A DNA stretch of 64,000 nucleotides from MFD01275-c22 sp963705885. GTDB lineage: Bacteria > Actinomycetota > Actinomycetes > JACCUZ01. Both the position numbers and the translations under genes were made by a program. Where the stretch lies: positions 1,240,001-1,304,000 of the forward strand of contig OY970120.1 of NCBI GenBank assembly GCA_963705885.1. Direction: 5' to 3'. Below are positions 58,531 through 64,000 of this stretch, piece by piece; position 1 is the stretch's first letter; each line of letters starts with the position of its first letter. The notes below the pieces were generated by a model. It was given only the letters and a program-made list of their open reading frames with translations, searched no databases and was not told where the DNA came from.

Positions 58531-59711
58531 GGGCCGGCGAGGCGTTCCGGGTCGCCCTGGACGCGCTGCGCGCCAACCGGATGCGCAGTGCCCTGACCAT
58601 GCTCGGGGTCGTCATCGGCGTCGCGGCGGTCGTGATCCTCGTCGCGCTCGGCAGCGGGGCCAAGCAGGAGGTCGAGCAGCAGGTCGAGGGGCTCGGCTCG
58701 AACATCATCATCGTCGTGCCGGGCAAGTTCGAGTTCGGCTCGGCGCCCTCGGTGAGCCGGCTGACCCTCGACGACGTCGACCTGCTGGGCCGCGTCGTGG
58801 GCGACGTCGACCGGGTCGCGGTGTCGCTCGCCTCGGGCGAGACGGTCAGCGTCGGCAGGCGCGACGCCTTCGTCACGGTCAACGGCGTCAACGAGAGCGT
58901 GCCCAATGTGTTCGACCGTCCCATCGCGCGCGGGGAGTACATCACCGCGAGCGACGTGGACACCCGGCGGCGCGTCGTGGTGCTCGGCGACACGGTCGTA
59001 CGCCGCGTGTTCGACGGCGTGGACCCGCTCGGCCGGCAGATCTCCATCGCGGGTGTGCGGTTCCGGGTCATCGGCGTGTTCGAGCCCGTCGGCCAGACCT
59101 TCGGCGTCGACCGCGACGCCGAGGTGCACATCCCGGTGACCGCGGCGCAGCGGCTGTTCGGCGTCGACCGCATCGACGCGCTGGCGGTCAAGGCGCCCAC
59201 CGCCGAGAGCGTCGACGCCCTGCAGCCCCGCCTGGTGTCGGCGCTGCAGGACCGCTACGACGGCGAGGAGTTCTCGGCGGTCACGCAGACCCAGATCCTC
59301 GGCACGATCGGGCGCATCCTCGGCCTGCTGACCCTGGTGCTGGCCGCCATCGCCGCCATCTCGCTGCTCGTCGGCGGGGTCGGCGTCTCCAACATCATGC
59401 TCGTCAGCGTGCGCGAGCGGACCCGGGAGATCGGGCTGCGCAAGGCGCTCGGCGCGAGGCAGCGCGACGTGCTGCTCCAGTTCCTCATCGAGGCGGTGCT
59501 GCTGTGCGTCGTCGGCGGCGTGGTCGGCATCGCGCTCGGCATCGGGACGTCCTACCTGCTCGCCGCGGTCTCACCGCTGCCCGCCGTCATCGCGTGGTGG
59601 TCGCCGGTGCTGGCGTTCGCGGTCTCGGCCGGGGTCGGCATCTTCTTCGGCGTCGCGCCGGCCCGCAGGGCCGGCCGCCTCGACCCCGTCGTCGCGCTGC
59701 GGACGGAGTGA
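58527..59711 (+). CDS. MacB-type ABC permease
   Basis: A 394-residue permease with the MacB layout: helix 1 (ALTMLGVVIGVAAVVILVALG), a MacB periplasmic-core domain (residues about 45-260), then three helices forming the FtsX core (GLLTLVLAAIAAISLLVGGVGVSNIMLVSV, VLLQFLIEAVLLCVVGGVVG, VLAFAVSAGVGIFFGVAPA). The coupling segment RTREIGLRKALGARQRDV is conserved. Last gene of the exporter operon. Members handle antibiotics, peptides or lipids. Confidence 0.93.
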   Translation: MRAGEAFRVALDALRANRMRSALTMLGVVIGVAAVVILVALGSGAKQEVEQQVEGLGSNIIIVVPGKFEFGSAPSVSRLTLDDVDLLGRVVGDVDRVAVSLASGETVSVGRRDAFVTVNGVNESVPNVFDRPIARGEYITASDVDTRRRVVVLGDTVVRRVFDGVDPLGRQISIAGVRFRVIGVFEPVGQTFGVDRDAEVHIPVTAAQRLFGVDRIDALAVKAPTAESVDALQPRLVSALQDRYDGEEFSAVTQTQILGTIGRILGLLTLVLAAIAAISLLVGGVGVSNIMLVSVRERTREIGLRKALGARQRDVLLQFLIEAVLLCVVGGVVGIALGIGTSYLLAAVSPLPAVIAWWSPVLAFAVSAGVGIFFGVAPARRAGRLDPVVALRTE

Positions 59712-59728
59712 CCGCGCCCGCCTGCGGG

Positions 59729-59734
59729 TAGCGT
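59729..59734 (+). promoter_or_regulatory. -10 box for leaderless acuC transcript
   Basis: TAGCGT is followed by 8 nt and the ATG at 59743, without a ribosome binding site. Confidence 0.5.
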
Positions 59735-59742
59735 GCCCCGAC

Positions 59743-60930
59743 ATGAGCGCCTCGGTCGTCGTCCCCTGGGACGACGCGCTCATCGGCTACGACCTCGGCA
59801 TCGGCCACCCGCTCAACCCGCTGCGCCTCGACCTCACCATGCGGCTGGCCCGCGAGCTCGGGGTGCTCGACCTGCCGACCGTGACGATGACCCGGCCGGA
59901 GACCGCGACCGACGACCTGCTCGCCCTGGTGCACGAGCGCGGCTACATCGCCGCCGTCCGCGCGGCGGGTGCCGACCCGGCAGGCGCCGACCCGGCGCGC
60001 GGGCTCGGCTCGCTCGACACCCCCGCGTTCGCCGGCATGCACGAGGTCTCGGCGCTGGTCGTCGGGGCCACGCTGGCGGCGGCCGAGGCGGTGTGGACGG
60101 GGCGGGCCGAGCACGGCGTGAACATCGCCGGCGGGCTGCACCACGCGATGCCCGGGGCGGCCAGCGGGTTCTGCGTCTACAACGACCCGGCCGTGGCGAT
60201 CGCCTGGCTGCTCGAGCAGGGCGCCGAGCGCGTGGCGTACGTCGACGTGGACGTGCACCACGGCGACGGTGTCGAGCGCGCGTTCTGGGACGAGCCGCGG
60301 GTGCTGACGATCTCGGTCCACGAGAGCGGCCGCTACCTCTTCCCGGGCACGGGGTTCCCCGAGGACCGCGGCGGGCCGGCGGCCGACGGCACGGCCGTGA
60401 ACCTGGCGCTGCCGCCGGGCACCTCGGACGGCGGCTGGCTGCGCGCGTTCTCGGCGGTCGTGCCGGCGCTGCTCGAGGACTTCCGGCCCGACGTCCTGGT
60501 CACGCAGCACGGCTGCGACAGCCACGTGCTCGACCCGCTGGCGCACCTCGGGCTGACCGTCGACGGCCAGCGGTCGTCGTACGCGGCGCTGCACGACCTC
60601 GCCCACCGCCACGCGGGCGGCCGGTGGGTCGCGTGCGGCGGCGGCGGCTACGAGCTGGCCCAGGTCGTGCCGCGCGCGTGGACCCACCTGCTGGCCGAGG
60701 CGGCGGGCTCGCCGATCGCGCCGGAGACCCCGGTACCCGAGGGGTGGCGGGCGTACGTCGCCGAGCGCTACGGCCTGGCCGCGCCGGAACGGATGACCGA
60801 CGGCGCGACGCCGTCGTGGCGCGACTGGTCGGACGGGTTCGACCCGGCCGACGACGTCGACCGCGCGGTGCTCGCGACGCAGCGGGCGGTGTTCCCGGCC
60901 CACGGGCTCGGCGGAGCGCTGGGGCTGTGA
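59743..60930 (+). CDS. acuC: AcuC-type class I histone deacetylase-like enzyme
   Basis: A 395-residue zinc deacetylase of the HDAC/AcuC family. The active site is complete: GGLHHAMPGAASGFCVYNDPA (the His-His pair and the Asn-Asp), DVDVHHGDGVERAF with the Asp-x-His zinc ligands, TQHGCDSHVLDPL with the third Asp, and GGGGYELAQV with the catalytic Tyr. AcuC removes acetyl groups from proteins such as acetyl-CoA synthetase. A leaderless ATG start is likely. The next gene overlaps its stop by 4 bp. Confidence 0.92.
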   Translation: MSASVVVPWDDALIGYDLGIGHPLNPLRLDLTMRLARELGVLDLPTVTMTRPETATDDLLALVHERGYIAAVRAAGADPAGADPARGLGSLDTPAFAGMHEVSALVVGATLAAAEAVWTGRAEHGVNIAGGLHHAMPGAASGFCVYNDPAVAIAWLLEQGAERVAYVDVDVHHGDGVERAFWDEPRVLTISVHESGRYLFPGTGFPEDRGGPAADGTAVNLALPPGTSDGGWLRAFSAVVPALLEDFRPDVLVTQHGCDSHVLDPLAHLGLTVDGQRSSYAALHDLAHRHAGGRWVACGGGGYELAQVVPRAWTHLLAEAAGSPIAPETPVPEGWRAYVAERYGLAAPERMTDGATPSWRDWSDGFDPADDVDRAVLATQRAVFPAHGLGGALGL

Positions 60931-61760
60931 CGCCCGGTCCCGGCCGCGGGCCCGCTCTCGTCGCGCCGTCGCGGGCGGAGCTGCGCGAGCACCTCGTGGC
61001 GTCGCGGATCGCCGGCGACGTCGGGACCTCGCGTGAGGACAACCTGCTGAAGTACGGCCTGCTCGCGGCCCGGGCCCCCACCGCGCTGTTCGGGCTCACG
61101 CCGCGCCGCTCGTGGGGGATGGGCGACGTGATCGCGCTGATGGCCGAGCGGGTGGGTGTCTCGCCGGACCCCCGGCACCTGCACGGGCCGGACCGCATCG
61201 ACCCCGACCTGACGCTGGACGCGCTGGACCGGATGGCTGCACGGCTGGGCGAGGCGGCCCGGCCGGGCGCGCGCGTCGTGACGGCGACCGGGCACCCGGC
61301 CGGCCTGCTGCCCGTCCACCTCGCCGTGGGGCGGGCGCTGCGGGCGGCGGGCGCGACCCTGCTCACGCCCGCGGCCGGCTGGAGCTACGTCACGGCCGGC
61401 CGCAGCGGGAGGGTGACCCGCGAGCTGCGCTGGATCGACGGCGTCGCGACGGTGAGCACCCGCGGCGAGCTCAACCACACGCACTCGCCCCGGCCGATGC
61501 AGGCCGTGCTGGCCGCCCTCGCCGACGCGGGGGAGGAGCCGCCGGACCTGGTCGTGGCCGACCACGGCTGGACGGGGGCCGCGGGCCAGGCGGGCGTCAC
61601 CGCGGTCGGGTTCGCCGACTCCAACGACCCGGCGCTGTTCATGGGCGAGGCCGAGGGGACCGTCGCGGTCGCCGTGCCGCTCGACGACAACGTGGCCCCG
61701 CACCTCTACGCCCCGCTGACGGCCTACCTGCTGCACGCCGCCGGGCTCGCGCCGGCCTGA
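60927..61760 (+). CDS. conserved actinobacterial protein, annotated elsewhere as phosphatase
   Basis: A 277-residue protein widespread in actinobacteria. Conserved blocks include LREHLVASRIAGDVGTSREDNLLKY, WGMGDVIALMAERVG, ARVVTATGHPAGLLPVHLAVGRAL and VVADHGWTGAAGQAGVTAVGFADSNDPALF. I recall it being labelled phosphatase on weak grounds; no HAD or metallophosphatase motif is evident. The His and Asp residues in ATGHPAG and VADHG may form a metal or substrate site. The GTG overlaps the acuC stop, so it may work in the same protein-deacetylation or acetate context. Confidence 0.7.
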   Translation: MTPGPGRGPALVAPSRAELREHLVASRIAGDVGTSREDNLLKYGLLAARAPTALFGLTPRRSWGMGDVIALMAERVGVSPDPRHLHGPDRIDPDLTLDALDRMAARLGEAARPGARVVTATGHPAGLLPVHLAVGRALRAAGATLLTPAAGWSYVTAGRSGRVTRELRWIDGVATVSTRGELNHTHSPRPMQAVLAALADAGEEPPDLVVADHGWTGAAGQAGVTAVGFADSNDPALFMGEAEGTVAVAVPLDDNVAPHLYAPLTAYLLHAAGLAPA

Positions 61761-61826
61761 GGCCTCTCGGCCGCGGCTCCTGGACCGCACCGGGCCCAGG
61801 CGTACGACAACAGGCCGGCCGGTTCG

Positions 61827-61878
61827 CCCGATCGGGTGATCGAGTCCGCCGCCGATGAGCCGACCCTCTCTGGAGAGG
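61827..61878. promoter_or_regulatory. two palindromes before the GGDEF-EAL gene
   Basis: CCCGATCGGG (61827-61836) is a 10-bp perfect palindrome and CCTCTC-TG-GAGAGG (61865-61878) a 6-2-6 inverted repeat; both lie within 85 bp of the GTG at 61912. They are operator-like. The rest of this 151-bp gap shows nothing I can name. Confidence 0.35.
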
Positions 61879-61911
61879 TCGCCACCGACGGCGGCGAGGC
61901 GGGGGTGAGAC

Positions 61912-63888
61912 GTGCGCCGGCTGTCACTGCTGCAGCGGTTCTCCGTCGTCAGCCTCGTGCTCGTCGTGGTCCTCGGCGCGCTGATGGCGCAGCTGCTGGC
62001 GACGATGATCTCCCAGCGGGCGCTGCGGGCGGCGGCCGACGCCGCCGTCCTGGCCACGGTCGTGTCCATCCAGCCGCTGCTGGCCCCCGGGGACCTCGCC
62101 GGCGAGCTCCCCCCGGCCAAGGTCGCGGCGCTGGACCGTGCGGTCAGCGGCTCGCAGGGCGGCACGGAGATCGCGCGCGTCAAGATCTGGCGGGCCGACG
62201 GCGAGCTCGTCTACGCCGCCGACCCGCACACCCGCCGGGTCGCGGAGCCGGCGGGCGCCGGCGGGGGCTCGCACGCGCTGCACCACGCCCTCGAGGGCGA
62301 GGTCGAGGCCGAGGTCATCACCGACAGCGGGGAGCCGGGCAACGGTGCGCTGCTCGACCGCTACGGCTCGCTCCTCGAGGTCTACGTCCCCATCCGCGAC
62401 GCCCGTGACGAGACCACGGGCGTGTTCGAGCTCTACCTGCCCTACGAGCCGGTGCGTGACGCGATCCGCACCGACACGACGCGCGTCGTGGCGCTGCTGG
62501 CGCTGGGCCTCCTGGTGCTCTGGGCCGCCCTGTTCCGCACCGTGGCGAGCGCGTCGCGCCGGCTGCGCGAGGAGTCGCGACGCAACGAGCACCAGGCCCT
62601 GCACGACGCCCTCACCGACCTGCCCAACCGCACGGCCCTGCAGGCCCGGATCGGCGAGGTCCTCGCCGCCGGCCCGATCGCCGGCCGGTCGGTCGCCCTG
62701 GTCCTCCTCGACCTCGACCGCTTCCGCGAGGTCAACGACACCCTCGGGCACCGGCACGGCGACCTGCTGATCCGCGAGATGGGCGACCGGCTGCTGCGCC
62801 ACGTCGGGCCGGGCGGGACGGTCGCCCGCCTCGGCGGCGACGAGTTCGCCGTCCTGCTGCGCGACGTCACGGACGCCGCGGAGGCCGAGCGGGAGGCCGA
62901 GTCCCTGCGGTCGGTGCTGCGCGCGCCCGTGGAGGTCGACGGGGTCACCCTGGTGGTCGAGGCGGGCGTCGGGCTGTCCCTGTCACCGGACGACGCCACC
63001 GACGCGAGCGAGATGCTCCAGCACGCCGACGTGGCGCTCTACGTGGCCAAGCGCACCCACGTCGGCGTCAGCGTCTACGACCCCGCCGACGACGAGCACA
63101 GCCCTGAGCGGCTGCGGCTGCTGGCCGAGCTCGCGCGGGCGATCGAGTCCGACGAGCTGGTGCTGCACTACCAGCCGAAGTGCGCCCTCGACGGCACCGT
63201 GCGCGGGGTCGAGGCCCTGGTCCGGTGGCGCCACCCGGAGCGCGGCCTGCTGCCGCCCGCGGAGTTCATCCCCGCCGCCGAGCGCACCGGCCTGATCCAC
63301 CCGCTGACCGACGTGGTGCTCTCCGCCGCGCTGGCGCGGGCCCGGCACTGGTACGACGCCGGGACGCCGACCGCGGTGGCCGTGAACGTCTCGACCCGGA
63401 CGCTGCTCGACTCCGGCTTCGCCGACCGGGTGCTCGCGCACCTGGCCGCCCACCGGACGCCGCCCGCGCTGCTCGGGCTCGAGATCACCGAGACGACGAT
63501 CATGGAGGACCCGGACCGGGCGCTGGCCGTCCTGACCCGGCTCGCCGACGCGGGGGTCCGGCTCTCGATCGACGACTTCGGCACGGGCTACTCCTCGCTC
63601 GCGTACCTCAAGTCACTGCCGGTCCACGAGCTCAAGATCGACCGGTCCTTCGTCGCCGGGATGATGACGAGCGAGCGGGACCGGGTGATCGTCGACTCCA
63701 CGGTCGCCCTCGGGCGCCGGCTGGGGCTCGACGTCGTCGCCGAGGGCGTCGAGGACGAGCCGACCCGCGTGGCTCTCGACGACCTCGGCTGCGAGCTGGC
63801 CCAGGGCTTCCTGTTCAGCCGGCCGGTGCCCGGTGCGGGCCGGCCGCCGGCCGTGGACCTGGCGCCGCTCGCCCAGCCCGCTCCGTAG
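61912..63888 (+). CDS. membrane GGDEF-EAL protein (c-di-GMP turnover)
   Basis: A 658-residue protein. Helix 1 (FSVVSLVLVVVLGALMAQLLATM) and helix 2 near 190 (VVALLALGLLVLWAALF) flank an outer sensor domain. The GGDEF domain has LTDLPNRTALQARIG and RLGGDEFAVLLRDV near 305 with an intact active site, and the EAL domain has LVLHYQPKCALDGTVRGVEALVRWRHP near 430, NVSTRTLLDSGF, EITETTIMED, SIDDFGTGYSSLAYLKSLPVHELKIDRSFV and VVAEGVED, again with all catalytic acids. It may therefore both make and break c-di-GMP. GTG start after GGGGGTGAG. The outer domain's ligand is unknown. Confidence 0.93.
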   Translation: MRRLSLLQRFSVVSLVLVVVLGALMAQLLATMISQRALRAAADAAVLATVVSIQPLLAPGDLAGELPPAKVAALDRAVSGSQGGTEIARVKIWRADGELVYAADPHTRRVAEPAGAGGGSHALHHALEGEVEAEVITDSGEPGNGALLDRYGSLLEVYVPIRDARDETTGVFELYLPYEPVRDAIRTDTTRVVALLALGLLVLWAALFRTVASASRRLREESRRNEHQALHDALTDLPNRTALQARIGEVLAAGPIAGRSVALVLLDLDRFREVNDTLGHRHGDLLIREMGDRLLRHVGPGGTVARLGGDEFAVLLRDVTDAAEAEREAESLRSVLRAPVEVDGVTLVVEAGVGLSLSPDDATDASEMLQHADVALYVAKRTHVGVSVYDPADDEHSPERLRLLAELARAIESDELVLHYQPKCALDGTVRGVEALVRWRHPERGLLPPAEFIPAAERTGLIHPLTDVVLSAALARARHWYDAGTPTAVAVNVSTRTLLDSGFADRVLAHLAAHRTPPALLGLEITETTIMEDPDRALAVLTRLADAGVRLSIDDFGTGYSSLAYLKSLPVHELKIDRSFVAGMMTSERDRVIVDSTVALGRRLGLDVVAEGVEDEPTRVALDDLGCELAQGFLFSRPVPGAGRPPAVDLAPLAQPAP

Positions 63889-64000
63889 CCCGTTCTGACC
63901 AGATCACCGGCTCCCCTTTCCCACGAGGCACTCGCGCCCCTACTCTTACCCCAGAGCGCGTACGCCTGGTGTGCTGCCGGAGGGGAAGCCGGCGCCCGTC
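63889..64000. other. window end, no gene seen
   Basis: 112 bp after the GGDEF-EAL stop. A TACTCT -10-like hexamer at 63940-63945 could belong to a gene or leader RNA beyond the window. Nothing else can be supported. Confidence 0.3.

Noticed and set aside
63960..64000. Possible start of a cobalamin-type leader RNA (GGAGGGGAAGCCGG)
   Set aside because: Only part of one conserved box fits and the window ends; too little to call.

Overview
The window reads as chromosomal DNA from a very GC-rich actinobacterium. Codon third positions are almost all G or C, many starts are GTG, and genes are often joined by 4-bp GTGA or ATGA overlaps. Marker genes agree: a DUF3263/LytR_C pair like Mycobacterium Rv0430-Rv0431, an XPB-type helicase, a Cdc48-like double AAA ATPase, GroEL2 under CIRCE control, and a thrC - cold-shock gene - groEL order that resembles Streptomyces. 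The exact order or family cannot be fixed from this stretch. I see no rRNA, tRNA, phage, insertion sequence or CRISPR, and no gene-free stretch over 300 bases.

Layout. 0.2-5.7 kb: a methyltransferase, then a tightly overlapping operon of an FAD oxidoreductase, a 2-oxoadipate dioxygenase/decarboxylase (HglS) and an ALDH7-type dehydrogenase, which looks like lysine/aminoadipate breakdown. 5.7-9.9 kb: phenylacetate catabolism, with paaI divergent from paaABCDE; paaC carries a 1-nt frameshift. 9.8-10.7 kb: a methyltransferase gene interrupted by one in-frame TGA that is followed by a bSECIS-like hairpin. 10.7-18.7 kb: pirin, sugar nucleotidyltransferase, DUF3263 and LytR_C proteins, trehalose synthesis (otsB, otsA) around a Cdc48-like ATPase, and a small HExxH membrane protein. 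18.7-24.7 kb: threonine-synthase homologue under a SAM-I riboswitch, cold-shock protein, adenylate-kinase-like protein, PLP decarboxylase, and groEL2 with two tandem CIRCE operators. 24.7-29.9 kb: MoxR-DUF58-transglutaminase operon and a divergent GNAT. 29.9-38.2 kb: an ABC operon with two giant FtsX-type permeases and two ATPases, preceded by an orphan WXG100 gene. 38.3-43.0 kb: small conserved genes and a NarL-type two-component system. 43-46.7 kb: a HelD/HelR-like RNA polymerase helicase, a hypothetical gene, and a less GC-rich membrane protein with a YEATS-like domain. 46.7-55.9 kb: DUF1905 protein, thioesterase, XPB helicase, two paralogous sulfotransferases around a frameshifted helicase-associated WYL-like gene, and a HAD-LarE fusion. 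56-64 kb: a second cold-shock protein, a MacAB-like efflux operon, AcuC deacetylase with its partner, and a GGDEF-EAL protein.

Regulation visible in the sequence includes the SAM-I riboswitch whose P1 helix covers the ribosome binding site, twin CIRCE sites, strong terminators after cspA and groEL2, palindromes in front of paaA and the histidine kinase, and a repeated arrangement of a TANNNT -10 box only 6-8 nt before the start codon, which suggests widespread leaderless transcription.

Three genes (paaC, the helicase-associated gene, the methyltransferase) are interrupted by a single-base event. Either these are assembly errors, or the strain has lost the functions, or (methyltransferase only) the TGA is recoded. 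The sequence alone cannot settle this.
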